Below, in pieces: positions 1-8,485 of a DNA stretch of 22,881 nt. The stretch is from Desulfocicer vacuolatum DSM 3385 (GTDB taxonomy: Bacteria > Desulfobacterota > Desulfobacteria > Desulfobacterales > SURF-7). Both the position numbers and the translations under genes were made by a program. Location: assembly GCA_945870015.1 (NCBI GenBank), contig CAMBQS010000008.1, positions 1 through 22,881 on the forward strand, in the 5' to 3' direction. Under the pieces are notes generated by a model, which worked only from the letters and a program-made list of their open reading frames with translations, was not told where the DNA came from and made no database searches. Every line of letters starts with the position of its first letter. Position 1 is the stretch's first letter.

Positions 1-1309
1 CGTTTATCCAGGCCACATCCGTGCCGATTTTGGGGCGCAGCCACAAATGACAGATATCGACAAGTTTTATCTTTCGCGGATCAACAATAATCAGCTTCGC
101 ACCATGTTTGAGAACCGCTTCATAGATATAATTTGCAATGATCGGATGATTTTCCGTGGTATTCGTGCCGGTAAGCAGAATGACCTTTGACTTTAGCAAA
201 TCCGGAATTGAATTTGTCATGGCTCCGCTTCCAAATGTGGCGGCAAGACCTGCCACCGTAGAGGAATGTCAGAGACGGGCGCAGTGATCCACATTATTTG
301 TGCCGATCACCGCTCTGATAAATTTCTGGAACAGATAGTTGTCCTCGTTTGTGCATCGGGCGGACGTAAAGCCACCGATAGCGTCCGGTCCGCTTTCTTT
401 TTTTATCTTATTGAATTTTTCCGCAACAACCGTAAGCGCCTCATCCCAACCGGCTTCTTCAAGCTTCCCATTTTTCTTGATAAGCGGCTTTTTCAAACGC
501 TGATCGTTTGGAATAAACTCATAACCAAAACGGCCCTTTACACACAAACTGCCCTGGTTAACGCCAACATTATCTTTGCTGGTTACGCCTACCAGTTGAT
601 TATCCATAACATTCAATTCGATCTGACAGCCGCATCCGCAATAAGTGCAAGTGGTTGGAACTTTTTCGACACGCCAGGGTCTCCCCTTGATACGGCTTAA
701 ATTTTCAGTAAGAGCACCTGTGGGGCAAACTTGCAGGCATTCTCCACATGATACACATATATCCTGGTTGACGGAAAGTCTGCTGGTTCCCTGTTCAGCG
801 CCGATATCGATGGCACCGATGCCTTTAATTTCCTTGCATGCGGCAACGCAACGCAAACAGAGGATGCAACGGTCCGGCCAGTATCGGATCAGCGATGTGG
901 CATAAACCGATTCATATTGTTTTTTGGGTGCTTGATAGTCTGTCTGGGTGACGTCAAACTCAAAGACCAGATCCTGAAGTGTGCATTGGCCGGCCTTGTC
1001 ACAGATCGGACAATCCAGAGGATGGTTGATCAGAATGAATTTCAATGCCTCCTGGCGCATGCGGAACAAACGATCGGATGTGGTTGTAACCGATATTCCC
1101 TCGCTGACCTGAGTTGTACAGGCTGTCATGGGCTCGGCATATCCGTCGACTTCAACAACACATAACCGGCAGGAGCCTATGGGATTTAATCTTTCGTGGT
1201 AACAGAGAGTCGGAATAGTAATCCCGGCACTCTTTGCAGCTTCAAGAATCGTGTTGCCCTCTGGAGCAACAACTTCTTTACCATCAATTGTTAATTTGAC
1301 CATATTCAT
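1..1309 (-). CDS. fdhA: Selenocysteine formate dehydrogenase alpha subunit, NuoG-type N-terminus (5' part, cut by window edge)
   Basis: Molybdenum/tungsten formate dehydrogenase catalytic subunit; oxidises formate to CO2 or runs in reverse. Seen: N-terminal 2Fe-2S domain (C36, C47, C50, C64), NuoG-type His-Cys3 site (H96, C100, C103, C109), two 4Fe-4S motifs (C148-C158, C185-C195), then the molybdopterin-family motif CTYCGCGC at residue 221. The frame meets UGA at 271-269 (residue 347) in NNVDHCARL-U-HSSTVAGLA and stays open to the window edge with family-typical sequence (LLTGTNTTENHP, IIVDPRK). UGA is therefore read as selenocysteine, the known active-site ligand in this family. The N-terminal Fe-S array suggests electron exchange with an NAD(P)H- or ferredoxin-linked partner (inference). 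Start ATG at 1309; a second in-frame ATG two codons later is possible. The ribosome binding site is weak (GAGAG). The C-terminal half lies outside the window. Confidence 0.95.
239..257 (-). promoter_or_regulatory. SECIS hairpin of fdhA
   Basis: On the minus strand, 11 nt after the UGA at 271-269, GGUGGCA pairs with UGCCGCC (7 bp, one G-U) around the loop GGUCU. Bacterial SECIS elements lie directly downstream of the UGA and carry a G-rich apical loop bound by SelB. From memory, the E. coli fdhF element has the same GGUCU loop and the same 11-nt spacing. Confidence 0.9.
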
Positions 1310-1472
1310 TTCGATCTGCTCTCTTTTCTATTATTAATTTAAGCTGGTTTGAATTGTCTCTTACCGGTATTCCATCAATGGAAAGACCCTTGCCGAAATC
1401 AGTACTAAAAATTTCAATTCAGTAACCAGCTTATAAAATCATGGATAAAAAGCCCCAATTTCAATCACGAAA

Positions 1473-1501
1473 TGTGTACATAAAGAGAGCGAGTCTGTCA
1501 A
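1473..1501 (-). promoter_or_regulatory. Possible promoter of fdhA
   Basis: A perfect -35 TTGACA (1501-1496) is followed after 17 bp by a poor -10 TACACA (1478-1473). It is the only TTGACA in the 274-bp gap upstream of fdhA and would give a leader of about 160 nt. The surrounding TGCTTGACAGACT also occurs upstream of the MerR gene near 11670. The rest of the gap holds no gene I can support. Confidence 0.35.
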
Positions 1502-1583
1502 GCATATTCTCAGCATTCTCGATAACTCAGCAACAGGCAAAACAGGGGAAATCTGGAACATAATAGAGCGGATATCCGGGTTT

Positions 1584-3203
1584 CTATGGGCTTGTTTTTT
1601 CCAGATAGTAATCATATCCCCCTTCATAAATCAGCATCCGGCCGTGATCGATTTCAAAAACGCGATTCACCAGGGATCGCAAAAAATGGCGGTCATGGCT
1701 GACAAGCACCAGCGTTCCTGCAAAATTCTGCAAGGCTTCCAGTAGAATTTCGCGGGAAAGGATATCCAGATGGTTGGTGGGCTCGTCCAGAATCAGAAGA
1801 TTGACAGGCCGGGTCAGAAGGATTGCCAGAACAACGCGGCTTTTTTCACCGCCGGAGAGTTTGTCGATTCTCTTGTAAACATCGTCTCCCTGAAAGAGGA
1901 AGGCCGCGCAAAGGTTGCGGACAACGCCGATGTTGGCGTGCGGCATGGCATCCTGAATGGTTGTGAATACGGTTTTGGAAGGGTCGAGAACGTCCATGGA
2001 AATCTGGCTGAAATAGCCCACATGGACACTGGCTCCGATCACGACTTCACCGGTTGTCGGTTCGGTCTGGCCGGACAGCACTTTGAGAAACGTCGATTTC
2101 CCGGCGCCGTTTACACCGACGACCGCAATTTTATTTCGTCGCTGGATCATGCCGGATACCCCGCCGAAAACGGATTTTGAATCTCCCGAGGGCAGGGGCC
2201 AGGATTTTGCCAGATCTTTCATCATGATCACATCATCGCCGGACCGGGGCGGGTCCGGGAAAGCAAACCGGATGGTGCGGTGTTCGGAGGGCACCTCGAT
2301 GCGTTCGATTTTTTCAATTTTTTTGATTCTGGACTGCACCTGGGAGGCATGGGAAGCCCTGGCTGCAAAACGGGCAATAAATTCCTCTTCCTTGGCCAGC
2401 ATCTCCTGTTGTCGTTTATAACTGGCCAGCAGTTGCTCCCTGCGTATTTCCCGTTCCCGCAAATAAAAATCATAATTGCCGCTGTACGTCGTGAAAGTCC
2501 GGTTGCCCACCTCAATGATTCGGGAGACAATGCGGTTCATGAAATCATGGTCATGGCAGGTCATGAGAAGTGCGCCTTTGAATTCCTTGGCAAGCCAGTC
2601 TTCAATCCAGACGATCGATTCCATATCCAGATGGTTGGTGGGCTCGTCCAGCAGCAATACATCCGGATTCTGGGTCAGAATTTTGGCAAGGGCGATACGC
2701 ATTTTCCATCCGCCGCTGAAGGATTCCACCGGCCGGTCATGATCGGAAGGATGGATACCAAGTCCGGTCAATATTGACTGGGCTCTGGACTCCAGATCAT
2801 ATCCTCCGCCATTCTCAAACCGTTCCACTGCATCGCCGTATCGTTTCAGCAGGGAGGTCATGGCATCATCCGGCATTGGCTCTCCCATGGCGATTTCCAT
2901 TTCCCGGATCTGCACGCCAAGGGTAACCAGGTCTTCTACTGCGGACATCACCTCCGTAAGGGCGGACCGGCCGGACATTTCACCGACATTCTGGGAAAAA
3001 TAACCGATCCGGGTTCGGGCCGCACAGGTGATTTCACCACCATCGGGGTTTTCCTCGCCGGTTATCAGGCGGAATACAGTGGTTTTGCCGACACCGTTTG
3101 GCCCCACAAGGCCAGTTCGATTTCCGGAGAGGATCTGCAGGCTCGCATTCTGGAAAAGGATCTGCGAGCCATGTTGTTTGGTGATGTTTGTCAGATGTAT
3201 CAT
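1584..3203 (-). CDS. ABC-F family ATPase (Uup/YbiT/EttA type)
   Basis: Soluble protein of 539 residues with two ABC ATPase domains and no membrane segments, the ABC-F layout. Domain 1 has Walker A GPNGVGKT, signature FSGGW and Walker B LLLDEPTNHLD. Domain 2 has GVNGAGKS, LSGGEKSR and LILDEPTNHLD. Between them lies a charged helical linker rich in Arg, Lys and Glu, as in ABC-F proteins that insert into the ribosomal E site. The family modulates translation or, in some subgroups, protects ribosomes from antibiotics; the sequence does not say which applies here. Both catalytic glutamates are intact. Start ATG at 3203 leads straight into the first domain, but no clear Shine-Dalgarno sequence precedes it. 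The gene is divergent from the 4Fe-4S gene at 3456. Confidence 0.93.
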   Translation of the reverse strand: MIHLTNITKQHGSQILFQNASLQILSGNRTGLVGPNGVGKTTVFRLITGEENPDGGEITCAARTRIGYFSQNVGEMSGRSALTEVMSAVEDLVTLGVQIREMEIAMGEPMPDDAMTSLLKRYGDAVERFENGGGYDLESRAQSILTGLGIHPSDHDRPVESFSGGWKMRIALAKILTQNPDVLLLDEPTNHLDMESIVWIEDWLAKEFKGALLMTCHDHDFMNRIVSRIIEVGNRTFTTYSGNYDFYLREREIRREQLLASYKRQQEMLAKEEEFIARFAARASHASQVQSRIKKIEKIERIEVPSEHRTIRFAFPDPPRSGDDVIMMKDLAKSWPLPSGDSKSVFGGVSGMIQRRNKIAVVGVNGAGKSTFLKVLSGQTEPTTGEVVIGASVHVGYFSQISMDVLDPSKTVFTTIQDAMPHANIGVVRNLCAAFLFQGDDVYKRIDKLSGGEKSRVVLAILLTRPVNLLILDEPTNHLDILSREILLEALQNFAGTLVLVSHDRHFLRSLVNRVFEIDHGRMLIYEGGYDYYLEKTSP

Positions 3204-3351
3204 GGCGGTAAGTGTTTATTTGATCGAAATCCAGTAGCTTGTTTTTTTGATGAATACGCGCCAGTTTGAAACCCGGCAGATAAAATCCTGGAGTTTTTTA
3301 GTCTGAAACCCGGCGGCTGTCAATACAAATGGCGCAAATAGACAGTCTTTT

Positions 3352-3363
3352 AAACGATCGTTT
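3352..3363. promoter_or_regulatory. Palindromic operator 1 (AAACGATCGTTT)
   Basis: Perfect 12-bp palindrome sharing the core AACGATCGTT with the palindrome at 3401-3416. It lies just upstream of the -35 box at 3372, in the divergent region between the ABC-F gene and the 4Fe-4S gene. Short symmetric sites of this kind are typical of TetR-type regulators (inference); no such regulator is encoded in the window. Confidence 0.6.
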
Positions 3364-3371
3364 CAAAAATC

Positions 3372-3400
3372 TTGACAAGATCAGGATGGGGAGCTATGTG
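3372..3400 (+). promoter_or_regulatory. Promoter of the winged-helix/4Fe-4S gene
   Basis: Consensus -35 TTGACA (3372-3377), 17-bp spacer, then a weak -10 TATGTG (3395-3400). The predicted transcription start near 3407 falls inside the palindrome at 3401-3416, so a protein bound there would block initiation. Confidence 0.55.
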
Positions 3401-3416
3401 TTTAACGATCGTTAAA
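3401..3416. promoter_or_regulatory. Palindromic operator 2 (TTTAACGATCGTTAAA)
   Basis: Perfect 16-bp palindrome with the same AACGATCGTT core as operator 1. The two centres are 51 bp apart, close to five helical turns, so bound dimers would face the same side of the DNA. It covers the predicted start of transcription of the 3456 gene. Confidence 0.65.
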
Positions 3417-3455
3417 ATGATGATATGCAGGTCTATAGAAAAGAAAGGGAAAATT

Positions 3456-4523
3456 ATGCAGACAGATATCTATCGGCAATTGCAAAAACAACTGGATCAA
3501 TACTCCATGGGGTTTCCGGCAACCCAATCCGGAATCGAGTTGAAAATCCTCAGATACCTTTTCTCAGAAGCGGATGCGATGATGTTTACCGCGTTGACAC
3601 CGATGCTGGAGAATGCGGAAGCCGTGGCTTCCCGGCTGAATCGTCCTGCAGCGGAAGTCGCTGCCCAGTTGGATAACATGGCGGAGAGAGGATTGCTGTT
3701 TCGATTGAAAAAAAAGACCGAGTCTCGATATGGCGCCATTCCATTTGTACACGGGCTGTATGAGTTTCAGGTAAAAAATCTTCAATCCGATTTTGCCAGG
3801 ATGGCCAAGCAGTATTTTGATGAGGCTTTTGACCGTGCCATGCAGGTCAGCGCAGATCTTTTTCTCAGAACCATTCCTGTGCAGCAGTCGATTGATGTAA
3901 CTCACAACGTGGCCAGTTATGACGATGCCGTAGAAATTATGCGGAGCAAACCCTTTATCGTGGTCACGGATTGCATTTGCCGTAAAACAGCCGCCTTGAT
4001 CGACCATGACTGCGGCAAGCCCATGGAAGCCTGTTTCATGTTTGGTTCCATGGGGCAATATTATCTGGATCGAAAGATGGGAAGAGAAATTTCACTGGAT
4101 GAGGCAATTGACATCCTGACGAAATGCCGGGAAGCCGGTCTTGTAACCCAGCCGGCAACCGCACAGAATCCGGCCGGCATGTGCAACTGCTGCGGCGATT
4201 GCTGCGGTGTGCTGCGGGCGCTGAACAAACATCCCAGACCTTCGGAAATGGTCTTTTCCAACCATTTTGCCATGGTTGAAATGGATGACTGTACCGGCTG
4301 TGAAACATGCCTTGAACGCTGTCAGATGAATGCACTCCGCATGAACGACGAAGGTCTGCCGTCTGTCGATCGGGACCGATGCATTGGATGCGGACTCTGT
4401 GTCACCTCATGCCCCACGCAGGCGCTGAAACTGGTTTCCAAATCCGATTCTGAAATTCGCATTCCGCCGGCAAGCATGGTAGAGCAGATGATGCAGATGG
4501 CTCAGAAAAGGGGCATTATCTGA
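3456..4523 (+). CDS. Winged-helix-like / 4Fe-4S dicluster protein
   Basis: Protein of 355 residues, probably cytoplasmic. The first ~100 residues look like a small helical winged-helix domain (EAVASRLNRPAAEVAAQLDN followed by RGLLFRLKKK). The centre is cysteine-rich: CICRKT at 173, then CNCCGDCCG at 243. The C-terminus is a two-cluster ferredoxin domain, CTGCETCLERC at 279 and CIGCGLCVTSC at 309. I recognise this as a widespread but uncharacterised type in anaerobes; a redox-sensing or electron-transfer role is inference. Start: the frame is open from a TTG at 3372, but that TTG is part of the -35 box. ATG 3456, preceded by AAAGGGA, is the sensible start. Two palindromes flank the promoter, suggesting tight repression. 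Confidence 0.85.
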   Translation: MQTDIYRQLQKQLDQYSMGFPATQSGIELKILRYLFSEADAMMFTALTPMLENAEAVASRLNRPAAEVAAQLDNMAERGLLFRLKKKTESRYGAIPFVHGLYEFQVKNLQSDFARMAKQYFDEAFDRAMQVSADLFLRTIPVQQSIDVTHNVASYDDAVEIMRSKPFIVVTDCICRKTAALIDHDCGKPMEACFMFGSMGQYYLDRKMGREISLDEAIDILTKCREAGLVTQPATAQNPAGMCNCCGDCCGVLRALNKHPRPSEMVFSNHFAMVEMDDCTGCETCLERCQMNALRMNDEGLPSVDRDRCIGCGLCVTSCPTQALKLVSKSDSEIRIPPASMVEQMMQMAQKRGII

Positions 4524-4612
4524 TGGTTTTGTTTTCGGAATATTGATCGGATGATCCTTATTACCTCTACCGCATAATCCACCGAATTGTAAAGAGTTGA
4601 GTCATCTCTTCC

Positions 4613-4641
4613 TTGACACATAATTGTATTTCGAATATAAA
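4613..4641 (+). promoter_or_regulatory. Strong promoter of the ABC exporter operon
   Basis: TTGACA (4613-4618), exactly 17 bp, then TATAAA (4636-4641). This is the best sigma-70-like match in the window. It predicts a start near 4648 and a leader of about 115 nt before the ATG at 4764. The remainder of the 4524-4763 gap shows no gene or clear terminator. Confidence 0.75.
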
Positions 4642-4763
4642 AAGATACTTGAAAAGCGGGTTCTTATCATTTCATTATTTCATTTCATAGAATGAGGAAG
4701 GTTCCTTTCAATTGATCATCTAAGCTGAGCCAGGGCCAAAAGCAAAAAGAGAAGTTATAAAGC

Positions 4764-6509
4764 ATGAAGTCTTACCGTCTTGTAAAACCATATTTTGTCG
4801 AGCGGATCTGGATCGTGGCAGCGGGTATTCTCTGTCTCATGATCGTGGATCTTGTACAGCTTTTCATTCCACGGATCATTAAACAGGCTGTGGATGATAT
4901 GACAGCATATCGTGCCACCCGGCAATCTTTATTGGAGTTTTCCATTTATATCCTATTGGCTGCGTTGCTGATCTGCATTTTACGGTATTTCTGGCGGAGA
5001 TTTCTGATCGGTACCTCCAGGCGGGTGGAAGAAGGGCTTCGCAACCGGCTGTTCAGCCATATCCAGACCCTTTCCGCACCCTATTTTGACAAAACCAGAA
5101 CCGGCGATCTCATGGCCCACCTCACAAACGATATTGCCAATGTGCGCATGGCAACGGGGATGGGAATCGTCGCGGCAACGGATGCGGTTTTTCTGGGAAC
5201 GGCTGCCATCGGCTTTATGTGCTATATCAATTTTCAGTTGACTTTTTATGCCTTGATACCCATGCCGCTGATCGCTTTTTTTGCAAAATATTTCAGTAAA
5301 AAGATGCATAACCGGTATCGTTTGGCGCAAGGGGCATTTGCCGATATGACCGAGGTGGTCCGGGAACGATATGCCGGGATACGGATCATCAAAGCCTACA
5401 ATCTTGAAAAAGACTCGGAGCAGAGGATGGAAGAAGTTTCAAGGAGTTGCATCCGGGAAAATCTTTTTCTGGCCAGAATCATCAGTTCTTTTTTCCCGCT
5501 CATGCTGCTGTTCACCAACCTGAGTCTGGCCATGGTGATCGTCTTTGGCGGCAGATTGACGATTCTATCAGACATTTCACCAGGGGATTTTGTCGCCTTC
5601 ATCAATTATCTGAATCTGATGACCTGGCCGATGATGGCTCTCGGATGGGTTACCAATCTGCTTCAGCGGGGAGCGGCTTCGCTGGATCGGATCGATTCCA
5701 TCCTGCAAACCCGGCCGGAAATCAATCCGCCTGAAAAGCCGATGCCGAGCGGTTCCGTCAAAGGAGAAGTAGCGTTTCAGGATGTTTTTTATTCTTACGG
5801 GAACAGACAGAAACCGGTTCTTTCCCGGATCAGTTTTACGGTGAAACCGGGTGAAACCCTGGGAATCATCGGGCCGCCGGGAAGCGGCAAGACAACACTT
5901 CTGAACCTTCTACCCCGTCTTTATGATGTAGAAGAGGGTACGGTACGGATCAATGGAACAGATATCCGGCAGTGGGATCTGGAAAAACTGCGGGATGACA
6001 TCTCCTTTGTTGCCCAGGAACCGTTTTTGTTTTCCGGAACCATCAGAGACAATATCCGGTTTGGAAATCCGGATGCAGATGATGCAAAAGTCATGGAGGC
6101 TGCAAGACTGGCCTCTTTTGACGATGCCATCAACGCCTTGCCGGACGGTCTGAATACCGTTGTGGGAGAGAAAGGGGTGATTCTTTCCGGCGGGCAGAAA
6201 CAGCGGCTTGCGATTGCCCGGGCGTTTATCCGGAGTGCAACGGTTTTGCTTCTGGATGATCCGGTCAGCCAGGTGGATATGGATACAGGTCAGCGGGTTA
6301 TTGAGAGCATCCGTCTTTTTGAGGGCCGGATGACCGTTATCATTGTTTCCCACAGGCTTTCTGCACTCCGCCATGCAGATCAGATTCTGGTAATGGAATC
6401 CGGAACCATCAAAACAAGGGGCACCCACGATCAGTTGATGGCGACGGATGACTATTATGCCCGGACGTTCCGGCTCCAGGAGATGGAGGAGGCGACCCAT
6501 GCAATCTAA
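4764..6509 (+). CDS. Heterodimeric ABC exporter subunit, BmrC/YheI-like (degenerate ATP site)
   Basis: Type IV (MsbA-fold) ABC exporter half-transporter of 581 residues: six membrane segments in about 1-320, ATPase domain after about 335. Walker A is GPPGSGKT (370), signature LSGGQKQR (474), Walker B LLLDDPVSQVD (494). The residue after the Walker B Asp is Asp, not the catalytic Glu. This substitution marks the subunit that supplies the non-hydrolysing site in heterodimers such as BmrCD or TM287/288. Its last 11 nt overlap the next gene, which encodes a larger partner with the complementary asymmetry. Substrate unknown; the family covers multidrug and lipid export. Confidence 0.92.
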   Translation: MKSYRLVKPYFVERIWIVAAGILCLMIVDLVQLFIPRIIKQAVDDMTAYRATRQSLLEFSIYILLAALLICILRYFWRRFLIGTSRRVEEGLRNRLFSHIQTLSAPYFDKTRTGDLMAHLTNDIANVRMATGMGIVAATDAVFLGTAAIGFMCYINFQLTFYALIPMPLIAFFAKYFSKKMHNRYRLAQGAFADMTEVVRERYAGIRIIKAYNLEKDSEQRMEEVSRSCIRENLFLARIISSFFPLMLLFTNLSLAMVIVFGGRLTILSDISPGDFVAFINYLNLMTWPMMALGWVTNLLQRGAASLDRIDSILQTRPEINPPEKPMPSGSVKGEVAFQDVFYSYGNRQKPVLSRISFTVKPGETLGIIGPPGSGKTTLLNLLPRLYDVEEGTVRINGTDIRQWDLEKLRDDISFVAQEPFLFSGTIRDNIRFGNPDADDAKVMEAARLASFDDAINALPDGLNTVVGEKGVILSGGQKQRLAIARAFIRSATVLLLDDPVSQVDMDTGQRVIESIRLFEGRMTVIIVSHRLSALRHADQILVMESGTIKTRGTHDQLMATDDYYARTFRLQEMEEATHAI

Positions 6510-8469
6510 TTACAGCCACTTCCAGGAAGATAAACTGGACCGGCAATATGATGTGAAACTCCTGAAACGGCTGATCCCCTTTGGTAGAAAATATCAATGG
6601 TATTTTTTTGCTACGGTTTTTCTGGTGATCCTGATTACCCTGCTGGATATTTCAATTCCCTATATCACAAAGATCGCCATTGACCGGTATATTGTTCCCA
6701 ATGTCGGGCTTTCAGAATCCTCTAAAAAAGAGGGCACGGATCTCCGGTCCGGTCTGTATCCGGTGGATTTGAAAGATGCGTCCGCCGCAGCAGTTGTGGA
6801 GAAATATTCCAGCCTTTTTACCATAGAGAAGAATATCGCATTCATACCGTATGAAAAAATGACGGATATACAGCCTGAAGATATTTACCGGCTAAGGAAA
6901 GATGATTTCAAAGGCGTAATGTCTCTGGCTCTCGGGCTTATCCTGATTGTCATTGCAGTATTTATCCTGAATTTCATTCAGGTGATGATCATGGAGTATA
7001 CCGGCCAGATGATCATGCATGATTTGAGAATGACGCTTTTCAAGCATATTCAGAGCCTTTCCATGGCCTATTTTACCAGGAATCCGGTGGGGCGTCTGGT
7101 TACCAGAACAACCAATGACATACAGAACATGCATGAGATGTTTACTTCCGTGATCACCTTTGTTTTCAAGGATCTTTTTCTGCTGGTTGGAATTGCAATT
7201 GTATTGTTCAGTATCAACAGCCGACTGGCCATGGTAACACTGTCCATTCTGCCGGTACTGGTTTATACGGCCATAAAATTTGCAGGAGTAGCAAGGGGAG
7301 CATTTCGAGAACTGCGTATCAAAATTGCCGAGATCAATTCCCGTGTTTCGGAAACAATAGAAGGAATACGCGTTGTTCAACTGTTCAGGCAGGAAGTCAA
7401 TAATTATCTGGGATTGAAGAAATTAAATCATGAGTATTATCTGGCAGGAATGCTGCAAATTAAAGTGTTTGCGGTATTTATGCCGTTGATCGAGCTGATG
7501 GGCTCGATCGTTGTTGCAATGATTATTTATTACGGAGGAAGCAGTGTGATCCAGGGCCGGATCAGCCTGGGTTCCCTGGTTGTTTTTATTTTCTATATGC
7601 GCATGTTTTTCAGGCCGGTCCGGGATATTGCGGAAAAAGTCAACGTCATGCAGGATGCATTGGCCTCGGCGGAAAGGATTTTTTTGATTCTGGAAACAGA
7701 GGAACAGCAATCTGCTCCAGCAGTTTCGACCCCGGAGCCGGATGAAATTCAGACGCTTGCTTTTGAAAATGTTTTCTTTTCCTATGAAGATGGGCAGACG
7801 ATTCTGAAGGATCTTTCTTTTACGATCAAGAAAGGGGAAGTCCTGGCTGTAGTAGGCCCTACGGGCGCCGGAAAAACATCCCTGATCAATCTGATCATCC
7901 GTTTTTATGACCCGGTTTCGGGAAGAATTCTGTTGAATGAAAAGGATATCCAGTCCTGGCCTGCCGATGTGATACGGAACCGGGTTGCGCTGGTTACACA
8001 AGACCCGTTTCTGTTCTCCGGAAGCATTCGTGAGAATATCGTTGGAAACAATACCCATATTGTGGATGAAGAACTGACAAGGATTTTGGAAATCACCAAT
8101 TGTCTGCCATTTGTCCGCAAGTTGACGGAAGGAGTGGATACGATACTGACGGAAAGAGGGAGTTCCATTTCCAGTGGTGAACGTCAGTTGATCTCGATCG
8201 CAAGGGCGATTGCTTCTGATCCGGAGCTGATTATCCTGGATGAAGCAACCTCCTATGTGGATTCTGATACGGAACTCCGGATTCAGGATGCCATGGAAAA
8301 GCTTCTGAAAAAGCAAACGACCCTGGTGATTGCGCACAGGCTTTCTACTGCTCGAAAAGCTGACCGGATTATGGTATTGAAAAAGGGAAGGATCATTGAA
8401 ATTGGAACGCATGATGAATTGATGGCCAAGAAGGGGTTTTATTTTCAGTTAAATCAGCTTCAAGGATAA
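6499..8469 (+). CDS. Heterodimeric ABC exporter subunit, BmrD/YheH-like with large extracytoplasmic insert
   Basis: Partner half-transporter of 656 residues. Walker A GPTGAGKT (453), non-canonical signature ISSGERQL (557), canonical Walker B ILDEATS with catalytic Glu (580). Combined with the upstream subunit this gives one active and one degenerate ATP site. Between membrane helices 1 and 2 (about residues 66-137) there is an extra soluble, charged segment on the outer side; B. subtilis BmrD is known for such a domain. Start: an in-frame ATG at 6448 lies deep in the upstream gene, but ATG 6499 follows GGAGGAGG and matches the 11-nt overlap expected of coupled genes. It is 16 nt upstream of the exported-protein gene. 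Confidence 0.92.
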   Translation: MQSNYSHFQEDKLDRQYDVKLLKRLIPFGRKYQWYFFATVFLVILITLLDISIPYITKIAIDRYIVPNVGLSESSKKEGTDLRSGLYPVDLKDASAAAVVEKYSSLFTIEKNIAFIPYEKMTDIQPEDIYRLRKDDFKGVMSLALGLILIVIAVFILNFIQVMIMEYTGQMIMHDLRMTLFKHIQSLSMAYFTRNPVGRLVTRTTNDIQNMHEMFTSVITFVFKDLFLLVGIAIVLFSINSRLAMVTLSILPVLVYTAIKFAGVARGAFRELRIKIAEINSRVSETIEGIRVVQLFRQEVNNYLGLKKLNHEYYLAGMLQIKVFAVFMPLIELMGSIVVAMIIYYGGSSVIQGRISLGSLVVFIFYMRMFFRPVRDIAEKVNVMQDALASAERIFLILETEEQQSAPAVSTPEPDEIQTLAFENVFFSYEDGQTILKDLSFTIKKGEVLAVVGPTGAGKTSLINLIIRFYDPVSGRILLNEKDIQSWPADVIRNRVALVTQDPFLFSGSIRENIVGNNTHIVDEELTRILEITNCLPFVRKLTEGVDTILTERGSSISSGERQLISIARAIASDPELIILDEATSYVDSDTELRIQDAMEKLLKKQTTLVIAHRLSTARKADRIMVLKKGRIIEIGTHDELMAKKGFYFQLNQLQG

Positions 8470-8485
8470 ATCAGGAGGAGGGAAT

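Noticed and set aside
266..700. Rightward open frame opposite fdhA
   Set aside because: It is the complement of conserved formate dehydrogenase sequence and its start coincides with the SECIS/Sec region.
1762..2651. 29-bp exact direct repeat at 1762-1790 and 2623-2651
   Set aside because: Both copies encode the LDEPTNHLD Walker B region of the two ATPase domains of the ABC-F protein; it reflects the conserved motif, not a mobile or regulatory repeat.
3372..3455. Upstream TTG start adding 28 residues to the 4Fe-4S protein
   Set aside because: The TTG is the -35 hexamer and the extension crosses the promoter and operator; ATG 3456 has a ribosome binding site.
6448..6498. ATG 6448 as start of the second ABC subunit
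   Set aside because: The extension is Arg-rich and lies inside the upstream coding sequence; ATG 6499 follows GGAGGAGG.
7423..8412. Long leftward open frame antisense to the second ABC subunit
   Set aside because: No recognisable domain, no ribosome site, and the rightward frame carries all ABC motifs.
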